Assembly: GCA_030374805.1 (NCBI GenBank)
Contig: JARGSG010000223.1
Coordinates: 558,001-622,000 of the forward strand
Length of the DNA: 64,000 nt
Source: Gracilaria gracilis
Lineage: Eukaryota; Rhodophyta; Florideophyceae; Gracilariales; Gracilariaceae
Direction of reading: 5' to 3'
Below the pieces are notes generated by a model. That model worked only from the letters and a program-made list of their open reading frames with translations. It ran no database searches and was not told the origin of the DNA. The stretch's first letter is position 1, and each line of letters begins with the position of its first letter. Shown here piece after piece: positions 20,367 through 31,300 of the stretch. The position numbers and the translations under genes are program-made.

Positions 20367-21881
20367 CTACCCATCTGTGAGATCCATCAGGAAGTCACTC
20401 GAGACATGCGTCAACGTCAGGGCTGGACCCTTTTCACACACCTTCTCAAAGAACTCCAAAACTCCATTACATTCCACAAACTTCAGAGCCAATGTCGCGT
20501 AACGAGTCAAGTGACGCACGTTGTAGTCTCCGATAGCCTCACTTCTCTTCAAAGCACCAGCTAACTGCTTCGAAGTAATGCTCTTCACATTTACATTTGC
20601 CTTGTTCATGACGTTCTGCACAAAAGATACCGTGCTATGAATTTTGTCTGCAAACGACATCTTCAGCACATTCGAACTCATCTCGTTCAGAAGATTGCCG
20701 AGTCCTAGTACCTCGTTCATTGTCATGTCATTCCCATCCTTTCTTCCCCACAGTACAATATCAAAAGAACGGACTATATCCACCCACTTCCCGCCTTCCC
20801 CATGCAAGTCTCGTAGCACAAGAATTGTGTGATATCCGTCTATGAGGGTTACGGGCACAACAATTCTCCCATCAACCACTATTTCATTCACAGCATACTC
20901 CCCTAGAGATGCCACAGCAATCGAACCTGCAGACGGAAGCCACCCAAAGTTGCGACATTTCATCATCGTCGCCTCGTTGTGTCCCAGATTCGCACTTAGA
21001 ACTGTCTTCTTCGGGATTTCAATCTTCTCGATATCCATCGTCAACATGCGTTGAACATAGTCAGCGACAGAACTCTTCTTGAGAGACAGGGTAGTGTCAA
21101 CCTCTTCCGACGGAACACCGTCTCCTTCATCGAACAAGTCCTTCTCCGCGTCAGCAAGCGGAGCCTTACTCGTCTGAAAGACCTCCACAATATCGTCGTC
21201 GGAGTTCTCTTTGATGCTGACGCTCGCTTCCACGGGCTTCTTCATCTCTTGAGAAGACTTTCTTGGAGTTTTGGGAGCTTCCTCAGCAGGTTTCTCGACC
21301 TCCAGAGCAACCACTTTCTCAGGCTGAGATGTAGAAGACTTGCCAGCCTCGGACCCTGGAGTAGGACTTTGCGGAATCTCGATTCGGTCCATCATCGACG
21401 TATCCCACGTATACAACCCAGCCCAGAACAACTCGCTCAGCGTACTTCGTGGGTCTTCAGAACCTTGAAAACGGTAGGGGTACTTTGCGCTTCCATGACT
21501 TGTAATAATCTTTGTCCTCCAGACCAGAACCAAATCTTCTCCTTCTAGGGCAGTCGCGCTTAAAAAATTCCCATGGAGCGAACGCCAAAGAGCCTTCCTT
21601 GCACTACCGGCGGACCCCACACCTCTCACCTCCGCGGTTCCCACTTTCACCCTGCTCTTTTCTTTCCCAATCGTCACAAACAAATGCACTGCATCGCCGC
21701 CTTTCACTACCGGCGTAGCAGCGGGCGAAACCTTCTTCGTCATTGCTCGGGCTGGTGGCATACGCGGCGTAGTGCCTTTTGCCCTCCCTCTCCCTTGTGT
21801 TATGGGTGGCATTTCTAACACCCCTGCACTTGGGTTCGCTCGTCTTGAATCCGGCCCCCTTTTATGCTTGCGAGGCTGCAT
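20367..21881 (-). CDS. 504-codon ORF with a possible ParB-like core, unknown function
   Basis: The frame is open with no interruption. Residues about 1-60 are basic and Pro-rich, and residues about 160-270 are acidic and low-complexity. Around residues 310-420 comes a region reading like the ParB/Srx fold: MMKCRNFGWLPSAG, then VVPVTLIDGYHTILVLRDL, then an MTMNEVLGLGNLLNEMSSN segment placed like the helical part that follows the ParB core. The GYHT replaces the usual G[NH][RH]R. ParB-like domains are often fused to the N-terminus of phage and prophage DNA methyltransferases, and a DNA methyltransferase gene lies divergently 0.9 kb away. The C-terminal 100 residues may align weakly with the start of that gene. 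The ORF ends close to copia sequence, so it may be a truncated N-terminal half. A copia gag identity was considered and not supported. Confidence 0.4.
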   Translation of the reverse strand: MQPRKHKRGPDSRRANPSAGVLEMPPITQGRGRAKGTTPRMPPARAMTKKVSPAATPVVKGGDAVHLFVTIGKEKSRVKVGTAEVRGVGSAGSARKALWRSLHGNFLSATALEGEDLVLVWRTKIITSHGSAKYPYRFQGSEDPRSTLSELFWAGLYTWDTSMMDRIEIPQSPTPGSEAGKSSTSQPEKVVALEVEKPAEEAPKTPRKSSQEMKKPVEASVSIKENSDDDIVEVFQTSKAPLADAEKDLFDEGDGVPSEEVDTTLSLKKSSVADYVQRMLTMDIEKIEIPKKTVLSANLGHNEATMMKCRNFGWLPSAGSIAVASLGEYAVNEIVVDGRIVVPVTLIDGYHTILVLRDLHGEGGKWVDIVRSFDIVLWGRKDGNDMTMNEVLGLGNLLNEMSSNVLKMSFADKIHSTVSFVQNVMNKANVNVKSITSKQLAGALKRSEAIGDYNVRHLTRYATLALKFVECNGVLEFFEKVCEKGPALTLTHVSSDFLMDLTDG

Positions 21882-22178
21882 CGCAGTTACACGCGGCTGA
21901 TAGAATGGAAAAGGTTGTTTACGACCGTCGAGAATGCTCGCGAGATCTGTCAGCTAGTTGTACCTTTCAATCCCGTTCCTTTCCGTCTACTTCATCACGG
22001 ATGCGCGTCTGCTCAATATTAATTTAAACTATACACTGTGCCTATAAAACATTTCATAGCATAATCGCGGGACGGTTACAAAGCTACATCAACCAACTAA
22101 CATCTATAGTACACTTGTACAACAATGTTTGAGGAATAAAGAAATAGATAATATTTGTGGCGGACTAATTTCACTCTG

Positions 22179-22468
22179 GGACAGCAGACCGGGGTGTCGT
22201 GGCGCTTCATCAGTGCACTGATGAAGCGCTACGACACCCTGGTCCGCTGTCCTAGAGACGTTGGCGGTGCCACGTTTGCCAGCACCCCAGTTTCATCACA
22301 CACGGCGCGTTGACAGCGGGCCAATTTCATCGGAAACGGCACGTTGGTGGTGCCACGTGTGCTACCGCCGCACCTTCATCACTCACGGCGCGTTGTGACA
22401 GTGGACCGGGGTGTCGTCGCGCTTCATCAGTGCGCTGATGAAGCGCCACGACACCCCGGTCCGCTGCC
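22179..22468. repeat. Two palindromic hairpins (22179-22252, 22397-22468) with spacer repeats
   Basis: Each is a 72-74 bp near-perfect palindrome built around CTTCATCAGTGCNCTGATGAAG with outer arms GGACAG.GGACCGGGGTGTCG. Between them short pieces recur, such as TTTCATCxCxCACGGCGCGTTG and GGTGCCACGT. Closely related hairpins occur at 51414-51736 upstream of another element. They sit between the divergent 504-codon ORF and the methyltransferase gene, so they could be element ends (subterminal repeats), transposase binding sites or promoter structures. Confidence 0.85.
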
Positions 22469-22818
22469 CTACCAGCCGTTTCCTATAACTTCGCGTATAT
22501 GTTCGCAATCACCAAGTTCCGTATCCCTCGAGTGTCGCCGCTTTCCCTGACACCTTTTTACGGCTTCAAGTGCATCTCATGCATCTTGCACATCTCTCTG
22601 TCATGTTTAAAGAGCCTGTTTCGTGCTGTATCGTTGCTATCCTCTCCCGCCCGCTCCCGTCTCCCGCGCACTTTCATATCTCTTCGGCAGTTATCCTCCA
22701 CCCGCTGCACTCTCCCGTGCGCTGTTTTCTCCCCTCCGCTGCCATCTCCCGACCGCTGCCATCTCCCGTCCGCTCCGGAAATTCGAATCATAACCCATCA
22801 ACGCACCCCTTCCCTTGC

Positions 22819-25800
22819 ATGCATAAAATGGCTCCACATAGTGCATCGAGGTCTACGTCACCGGCACCCTCAAGCTCCGATATGAAGGTTGGAGAACTGT
22901 ATGGCTCCGGAGATGAGCTTGTCACAGTATGCCTCGCAATCCGCGATCACTACGCGTCGACAATGAGAGATGAAGACCGGCCAAGGAAGGTGGGTCACAG
23001 CGAGTTCGTTGATTACACTATCAAGAATCGAAACGTCCTACCGCTGGCCAAGCATTACTTCTATATTCTTATGGGTCCAGGACATCCGAAGTTTACTGAC
23101 AGTGAACTACGGGTCGTATCTCTGAAGGGGTCCTATCGTCAGCTATACCTCTCAACGAGGTTATTGGACATTTTGGAAGGTGATAGGGACTGGCGTGTAG
23201 GGGACTTCTGGAATGCTTATACCGAGGTGAACTTTAAAGGAATACCGAAGAATGTGACTTTGACCGAGTTTTTTAAGTCAATGACTTTACCTCCTAATCG
23301 AGTGGGACAGGTGGTCCCCCCGTTCGCCACAACCGTTGCCACACATTTCCAAAGGATTCTCTTTCTCTCGCTCATTCAGAAAGTTTCCATGGAAAAAAGA
23401 GTTGTAGGCCAGAAGAGGAAAAATAAGAGAAAAGGGATATCCCACACCTTTTGTGAATGTCCAAATATCAAACAAATTCCAAGCTCAGCGTTTTGGCTTT
23501 GGTGTGCAGCTCATGACGAAGGCATGGGATTGTTTTTCTCAATTTCTGGGATTCCCTACTGTGGAGGTCATGGTTCTTCCATTCATCTGAGTCATGTATG
23601 ACGAAATGCAGTTTCAAGCGATTTAGACGAGGGCAGAGGGGTTCTTCCACCGGGATAACGACCATCGCCTGCTACCGAGCAAAGGTGAAACTGTTATTGA
23701 AACAGAGGTAATCGCGTGGGCATGAAATTTACCGCAAGAAATTGATTCTTCCCTCCGAATGCTTGCGAAAGAGTTCATTTCAGACCTCAACAAGGTTATT
23801 GTGAATGAGCAGTACTTTTCAATTTCCGAACCAGGACGATGGACAGTTCTGAAGACGTTTACCAGAGACCCATCACGGGAGTCTGCTCAGAGATTCGATA
23901 GTTTCTCGAATTCGCTTGTGTCCTCCGTCATGGAGGCCATAAGCCCGTTGAAAACTGAAAGAATCGGTGAACGTCACTGGTATGGGTGTAACGCCAATAT
24001 CCAAACCAGAATTTGCTTATACAAATTGAAGATGATGTGGAGGAGGTGGAGGAAATTGGGAAAGCAATGGAGCCGAAGGAGGGGAGAGGCGAAGAAGTAG
24101 ATGGTGATACGAACATAGTGGCTGACATTGGGATAGGAAGTACTGGTGACGAAGCGTCCGGGGTAGGCGAAATACCTCCACCATCCATTGCGTCGTTGGA
24201 TGGCAAAATGGCTTTCAGAAGTTGTGAGGAGGAGATTGAGAAGTACTTTCGCTTGTACAATTGCGGGTTTGAGGATATGGTAGAGATGGACGAGACGTTG
24301 CGCAGAGGTGGTTAGTCTCCGTTAGGGACAGCTCAACTGGTTCTCATGGACCCTCCGTACAACATCCGAGGGAACAAAAACCTAAACAACAGCTGGTACG
24401 ATATACCGAGCCCTCAGGACATGAAGAAGGCTGCAAAGCTTCTATCAAGACTGCTACGTCCTGGGGGCCATTTCTTCATCTTTAGTGCTTTCGAGCAGGT
24501 CCAGCAATGGAGAGATGTACTTTCTGCCATTGGGGCAAAAGACGAAAACGGAGTACCAAGGCGTTCCCTTGTTGTGGACCAGGTCCCAATGCACTTTGTA
24601 CGGTCGCAAGGCAACCCGATGCGTAACCCTGGACGTAGATCGTGCTCCCTTTTCCCTGCAATGGAGTATGCTGTACATGGAGTTCGAAATGGTCTCAGCC
24701 ACGTGCAGCAGCATGTGATGGTGAACTATGAAAACTTCAATTTCTTGCAGTCGAGATACCCGGGGTACCACAGTGTCATTGACCAGGTACCCCCCTTGTC
24801 TAATGGGGAGACTCTTCAGTGGAAGAGAAAGAAGGAAGGTGGGGGCTACGTTTTACAAAAGGTGAGTCCGAACAGAAACCTAGGGCATTGTTGAAGGAGC
24901 TAATCAGTCGGTTTTCCCAGGTTGAGGATATTGTGGTCGACTTGTTTTCGGGGACGTTTTCGACAGCAATGGCATGCATGGAGTTTCAACAGCATCGTAG
25001 GTTCATGGGGTGTGAGCCGGACGCTGACTGCTTTGCTCATGCTAGGCAGGCCGCAATTATTCAATTCTCATTGTGCGTGCCGGAAAATGAGACAGATATC
25101 CAGGTAACGCAGGAAGTTTGGAATGCTATGACTAGGGTGTTGAACTTATTTCCGAGTGGATTGTCTGCCCATCGAGATCATGGAAGGCTCCATCCGGCTA
25201 CCCCCAGTATCAAAAGTTTCCTACGTGTATTGTGGACTTTCTTGCGTCAATGTGGCGGGATGAGAGCTTGGTCACGACTGGTAGGCGTAAGGCCCTTCAC
25301 GAATGGCCTAAAACTTTGCAAGGAAAGATGGGGCTTCTGGATTGGAATGCAATGTTGGCACTGGAAGCGACGATATGCGGTTGTCGTATCGAGAAGTCGA
25401 CGATTCGCCACCCTGGCGCAGGAGTGGGGGTGTTCACTACACGCCGATTCATGTAAAATGAAGAGATATGTTACTTCTATGGAACACTGGTGTACCATGA
25501 CCTAACGAAGAGAAAAGAGGTACACAAGAAATATGGTGAAGGTTTATTGGAAGCCATTTCCGAACGCTTTCGGAAGTATGCGATGGAGTTTAACGTCCGC
25601 GGCAATATATTCCATAACCTCCCAGAAAGAAGACAAGGAGTAAGTTTAATACCTGTATGGATTGTCCCCGCTCCTTTTTCATTGGGTGGAACGATTAACG
25701 ATACCAAATATATGGAAGGTGATAAGGGCATTGATGCAGTTGCGGATGATGTGACAAAACGAAGGAACGCAAATGTGCGGGTCATTCGAACTCCAAATAC

Positions 25801-25819
25801 AGGACGCACCCCGCATTAA
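22819..25819 (+). pseudogene. DNA amino-methyltransferase fused to a SET-like domain, decayed
   Basis: ATG at 22819 opens about 260 codons of unrecognised helical sequence (KVGELYGSGDELVTVCLAIR...). The methyltransferase follows: motif IV DPPYN at about 24349, then LRPGGHFFIFSAF, AMEYAVHGVRNGLS and, after a frame change, motif I VDLFSGTFSTA at about 24939 with MGCEPD. IV before I is the order of the beta class (N6-adenine or N4-cytosine). From about 25400 comes a SET-like start, IRHPGAGVGVFTTRRFM, followed by NEEICYFYGTLVYHDL and a C-terminal GGTIND..NANVRVIRT, reminiscent of the short SET type of plant ATXR5/6. The whole reads as one gene on the + strand. Breaks: an in-frame TAG just before DPPY, a TAA inside the SET region (25454), a stop at 23601 and about three frame changes. 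This copy is therefore dead. Alternative: two adjacent genes. Confidence 0.65.
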
Positions 25820-26405
25820 CTACGAGAATACCAAATGCTTGCGGTGCGAGCACTTCGGAAACTGGAAGTGGGAGAGTAGTTGTTCGCGGATTATGGAGTA
25901 CAGTACAGCTGGGGTACATCGGCAAATGCTATTATAGTAATCGATTAGAACGTGTACTAAATTAGTTACATGTAAAACGACACCCAAAACCTCGATAATG
26001 AAGTGGCCCTTATTGCATTTCAACTTCGTCAATGAGCACGAATTAGAAACTAAACACTTTAGCTCAAGTGCAAGATGGAAGTTCGTAGATACATAAAAGG
26101 TAGTGAAGGGCATCGAATATGATGCGAAACCTTGTACGCTTCTTAACATTTTGAGAACTATTCAGAAATGGAGATTTCGGTGTCATTTTTTCGTTTCGGA
26201 ATCGGGAAATAAAAAACCGCACTCGGTGATTTCCACAACACTCCACTCGGTTGAGGGAGTGCATTCAATCGGTGACGTTCGATCACGGCGAGTGGCAAAC
26301 ACGTCGAGAGCAAAGCAGTTCCGATTCCAGTGACCTTCGATCACGGTCAGCGGCTAAGACTTCGTGAGCCCAGCGTCAACCACGAGAATCCGTTCGGATT
26401 GTATA
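25820..26405. other. Intergenic, no gene recognised
   Basis: No coding signal is seen. A motif close to GTGACNTTCGATCACGG occurs twice about 60 bp apart (near 26273 and 26332), just before the next ORF, and could be part of its promoter or of an element end. The stretch separates the methyltransferase gene from the companion-type ORF. Confidence 0.5.
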
Positions 26406-27885
26406 TGGCAAAACGTAAGACGAGGGGCGTGAATGCGGAGGAGGTTAGCGGTCGCGCGTCAAAGAGCCGAAGGCGTGGCAAAACGGTAGGTGGCGAAGTT
26501 CGCACCGCTCGTAGTACGCGTGCGCCTCGGAGTGGTTTACGTGGGAAGGGGAGGAAGGGTGCGGCGAGGAGCGCCGGTGCACCGAGGAGCGACGGTGCGG
26601 CAAGGAGCGACGGTGCGCCGGGGAGCGACGGTGCGGCGAGGAGAGACGGTGCGACGAGAAGCGTCGGGGGCGGAACATCGGAGCGAACGGAGCGAACGGA
26701 GCGAACGGAGCAAACTGTAAGCATTGTGGAGACGAAACCTATTGCGAACGCACGAGATCAAGAAGTCAGTCCCAAGAAAAGCATAGGAGCGCACCGAGGT
26801 ATGCCGAAAAATATTCTGCGCCGTGGTCGGGAGAGAGATGATCGTAGAAGACGCGCAGAGACTGCGCAAGTTTTAGAGGAGAGCGATAGCGGGGATATGA
26901 TAGTGAAGGGTAAAGAGCTTCATACAAGCGTCGAGAAAAGAACGATAGCAAGGAGTAGTACCATATTAGGTAGTGGGGGTCTTCAAGGAAGAAAGGAAAC
27001 TAACGGTGATAAAGTGCCTAAGGCTGGGGTACCCGAAGAGGTGGAAGGAGAAAGGGAGATTGTGAGGTGTGGTCACCCGGCGAGGACGCGAGGAGGGGAG
27101 AGTTTGGTTTTTGTGACGCCAAATAGAGTGCCAGAGAAGGAAAGCATTGGTTTTGAGCAAGAGAATGCGAACCGGGAGAAAGAAGGAGTGGGGCGTGTGC
27201 GGCGAATGGCCGAACGTGAAACAGAGGAGGGTAGTGAGAGAAGAATACGGAGTGTGGTTCATTGATTGGTGGGTGTTGAAGTTGTGGGAAAGGGGGAGAT
27301 AAGCGACGAGAACATGCGGACGGGAGAGTGGTACAACGTAGAAGTGTTGGATCAACCAAGGAAATTGTCGGTGGGACAGCAGCAGTGGTTGAGAGGGATT
27401 TTGAAGGGCAGGACGACGTACAAACAGAACGGCGTGGAGAAGTGAATGTCGTGGAGACGGCGCCGCTAAAATCCCAAGGGATGCGTGTAAAACGCAACAC
27501 CGTTTTACTTCCAAAGGATGTTGGAGACGAAAGTGACGGCGGTCGTGGAGAAAGCGGAGGTAGAATTCGAGGAGATAAATGGGGATCTACAAGGCAATGG
27601 GAAGGGAATGAGGAGAACTTAAGCGTATTGCCACTGTCTGCACTCGTTCAGAGGGTGAATTCACTGAAGGGATAGTTGGAAAATATGAAAGAAGATCACT
27701 ATACATTGATGGTGAGTTTGAAGCTGACGCAGGAAGAGCTGGGACGGCTGAGGGAGGAAAATGTACGGCAACATGTGTTGATCGAAAGTCTTCGGGAGGC
27801 AGTGAAGGGGAGGAAGCGGGGTGGAGGAGGAAACAAGGTGAAAGGGCGCCGAAAGTATGATATTGATATAGTGTGGAGTGGATGA
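26406..27885 (+). pseudogene. Companion ORF (ORF1) of the KDZ-like transposon family, N-terminal part
   Basis: ATG at 26406 starts a very basic, disordered protein (MAKRKTRGVNAEEVSGRASK...). It carries a six-residue repeat (S-D-G-A-[AP]-R) and an ERT repeat, then charged low-complexity sequence. The last section, in a different frame, is a coiled coil: LVQRVNSLKG, then EELGRLREENVRQHVLIESL and a basic patch. This matches, segment for segment, the coiled coil of the ORF at 52.0-54.4 kb (LLKKINRLKAK...KELVIEGLRGAL and a basic patch). The C-terminal domain conserved in the copies at 46 and 53 kb is missing, and a TNP2-type element begins just downstream. There is one frame change near 27265-27330 and one in-frame stop at about 27673. 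Function unknown; the layout suggests a DNA- or chromatin-binding accessory protein. Confidence 0.5.
26571..26710 (+). repeat. Tandem repeats inside the basic ORF: 18-bp x5-6 and 9-bp x3
   Basis: 18-bp units of the form AGCGACGGTGCGGCGAGG (with single-base variants) follow each other from 26571 to about 26665 and encode S-D-G-A-[AP]-R. From 26681 the unit GAGCGAACG repeats three times, encoding E-R-T. All copies keep the reading frame, so they expanded within a coding sequence. The opposite strand is open only because of this repeat. Confidence 0.85.
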
Positions 27886-28309
27886 ATGCATTCATCAGAA
27901 GCAGGTGGATATGCAATGGATATGCATTGGATATACGAATGACTGTATGAAACATGAGCAGTTAGAAATACGGGTAATACATGCAAAAGATATCCGGTTG
28001 ATATACAAATGATATGCGAATAATGTGCGGAAAGACAGACTACTGACATACGGGTTCTGTTCCTCAGATATAACCTAAGATACAGCACTAGATATCCCGG
28101 TGTTATTTTCTTCTATGGCTCGTTCGCACCGCCAGAAGTGTTTTCCCAGAATTTTATTGGCAGGAAATATTTTGCTCAAACTAACAATGGAAATGTCTTA
28201 TAACAATGAGAATTGGTAACGTCACGCTTTGCATAACGTTACCAATCATTATTCTGGGTCACAATTCAGTAACTGTAGTGTCACATTCTTCTGTCACTTG
28301 TGGCAATCG

Positions 28310-31300
28310 CTATACAATCAGCCCACCAAGCTGAGTTTCTCCGTTTGGGTCTGGCGAAAGTGGATCCAAGAAGTGTCTTCGTCCCCCGTGGTCGAAGAAC
28401 GCTATCGAACGCGAGATTGCTTTCACGTTCTCTACGCTGCGCATAGTGTCACGAATACTACCACGCCTGATCCCTGCAGATAACGCCACTGACGGCACTC
28501 CAGTTACTCGATCCTTTCTCAGCCCATACATCCAGTCCACTCGCGCCATGTTGAACAATCTAGTGTACGTGAGCTGCTCTCCAGGTCTGCGGTACGCCAC
28601 CTTTGCCATCCAAATCTCATCGATACAGCCATAGAACATCTGACGCTGATTCTGACTGCCGGAAGAGAGCCGCTCCGTTGCACCCTCTTCATGCCCAAAC
28701 TCCCCAGCGATCCAACACCTTTGTCGCGCACGGTGAGTATTTTGCGCTAGTCTCCGCTGATATTCCGAATGATCTTCAAATTGAATCTCAATTTCTCCAT
28801 TCGCAAGAAGTACTTTCGCAAAAGCTGCAAGCTAATGATGCTCACATCGTAGCTTGTTATTGGCAGCTGTCCACGTGCGTAGTCAAAAGCCTGACAATAC
28901 CGCTCTGTGCCACGGGCGTGAACACCTCTCCCTGTCATACGACGCCGTAGTAGTACATTGTTATCACTTTCGGAGTCAGAAGATAAGTTGTTACTATCGC
29001 GGGGTGACACACCTTCGTGGTTATTGTGCAGTGCTCCATCATTCCCACTCCCGGTCTCATGATTTGAATCCTCGTTTACGTCCATACGTTTAATACAGGT
29101 AGTATTTTGAAGTAAAGCGATCTTCTTACACAAACCACCGTTGCATGCTCGAAGCGCAAACAAAGTGTGTGTCTTATGGAACAGATTTGCTTTAGGCCGG
29201 CTTGTAGAGTTCTTCATGTTACCAAGTCTTCCTGCCACTCATTCAACGATGAATTGAGAAACATTTCGCAGAGGCCCGCATTACAGAAGCATTTCAGGGA
29301 AATGAAGGACGGCGTGGGTGGTTGGAGTTAAACAAAACGCCTGTGCCTCGTTGACATAGAATATATCAACAAAAAGAGAGTGTGCTATTTGCATGAGGCT
29401 CCTTAATTCTGTCACCTGTGACCGAGATGGGCATGTGTCGAAAAGTATGTGGGTTATCCTGCTATTGGTGGGCCACAATCTACTAATGCGAACATCAATA
29501 TTACCTCCACGAAACAAAACTGGGCCATAGTACAGAGCAAGATTCTTATAATCTTCTGCTTTAAAACCTGAAATGTATTCAAACGACTGTGGAGGTCTTC
29601 CCCAATCTGCTGGAAATCCTTGATATCCGCGAGATTAGGATGCGTTAATCCCAGAAACGGTTGAACGAGTCAGCACAATTGGAGAGTTTCGTGATAAGCA
29701 TTGTTTGTGAGAACCAATGCAAAGAGATGCCGTGTGTTTCACCCAGCCAAAAAGCCATTGATGCATTGGATCGTAAGGTACCCCTTTTACAACGTCGATT
29801 GAGAGTTTTGACACTTCTGGGCGTCGCTTGACCCCCGTATCCTTCCTCAATCTCTCCAATTCAGCACTTCTCTGCGTTGATCTTTGTGACTCAATAGCAC
29901 GCCATATACCTGTAACATCCTTGTGTGACCGTGGGTTGGGACATTCTGACTCAATCCATGTGCTTTTCTCACCGTCAAGTCTTCCCTTTATTGCCTTCTT
30001 TCTGTACTTCATTCCAAGCTTTGGGAGCATTCGCAACGACTTTCCAACCCTCCGGGCTACCTTCTTACATCTTCAACAAAGTAGCTTCGCATTATGGCCT
30101 TTCATAGCAATCAGTTTACTGGCTGTATGCCAGTCAGCAGTGATAAACAAGACAAACGCATAGAGTGTTCTCTTTTTTCCATCAGCGCAGAGTACTTGAA
30201 TTCCGTTCTCGAGTTCTCGTAGATCAGCAACCACTGGTTGCAAGAAAGTGTCGAATAAACTATTGTCGTGTGACCCTGGGACAAATGAAGTGATCAAAGT
30301 TTTTGCCGCTTTAAACCGGAGGTTACAGTTAAAGTTCAGAACAACAAATATCAATGGCCAGGTTGATCTGCTTGCCTTTCGTCCCTTGAATACCTCAAAA
30401 CCATCTGAAGAAAACGTTAGAAACACATACAACTTTTTATCTTGTTTCCAAGTTAGCATTCTTCTCCCAAATGTTTTCCTGAAGTGCGTTCCACTGTGAT
30501 AGTCTTTGAGATATATGTCGTTTTCTATGCTTTCATCTTTAACATTGTCCCTTGCCTCAATGCAACCTTCTACCAAAGCGGAGAAAGACTCCGCTTCAGC
30601 ACATAACGACTTCAACATCTCTGATGATCTTCTGTACCAGAACTTGCGGTTCAGAGAGACATTTCTGCCGCAGTCATCAGCTGGGCAGATATTCAAATCT
30701 GCTTCATGGCTTGAATAGAATGCAGCGTGTTCTTCGGCACACATGAAGCCAAAGTGTTTTCGGACACCACATCTGGAAATAGCGAAATTAAGTAACCCAT
30801 CATAGCTATAACGTGATTGCACAACCGCAGTTCGGAGAAGAGCACGAGATTGGTTCTTGGACAGTCCTCCATTCTCAATGATGTTCAATACGTCTATGAG
30901 TCTTCGTATTTCTTTCTCCTTTGCATCACCTTAGAAGCCATGCACAACAAAGTGCTCCTGTGTTGAGGCTAAACTGTCAGTCGTTCCTATTGCAGAAAGA
31001 GAGTGGTTACTTTCCCTCAAAGATAGGTTCGTGGCAACAGGATGTAGGTTGATTGCCTCAAGTTCTGTGGGGTTCTCCATAGGATGCATCGGAATATGAA
31101 AGTCGATCTGAGGCTGTGCATCACTCTTGCTTTCATGGGTAAGTACAACTCCTAACGGAGATGATAGATTACGTAGGTCCAGTAGCTCCACAGATTGAAT
31201 ATGTGATGGATCTTCAAGTACATCGTTCAATGCATTTGGATCACATGCAATTTGAGTTTGATTGACTGCAAATCTGGCACACTGTTCGTTCGAGCACGAC

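Noticed and set aside
20367-21881. Copia gag identity for the 504-codon ORF
   Set aside because: The UBN2-type gag sequence begins only after this ORF ends, and the ORF shows no zinc knuckle or gag motif.
22179-22468. CRISPR-like array
   Set aside because: Only two palindromes with related, not unique, spacers; the genome is eukaryotic and no cas-type gene is present.
26347-26869. - strand Pro/Ser/Leu repeat proteins
   Set aside because: Shadows of the 18-bp and 9-bp repeats coded on the + strand; the repeats keep phase with the basic ORF.
28080-28105. CACTAG-type start as a CACTA terminal repeat for the TNP2 element
   Set aside because: No complementary end with matching inner bases was found beyond 33 kb; the motif alone is too short.
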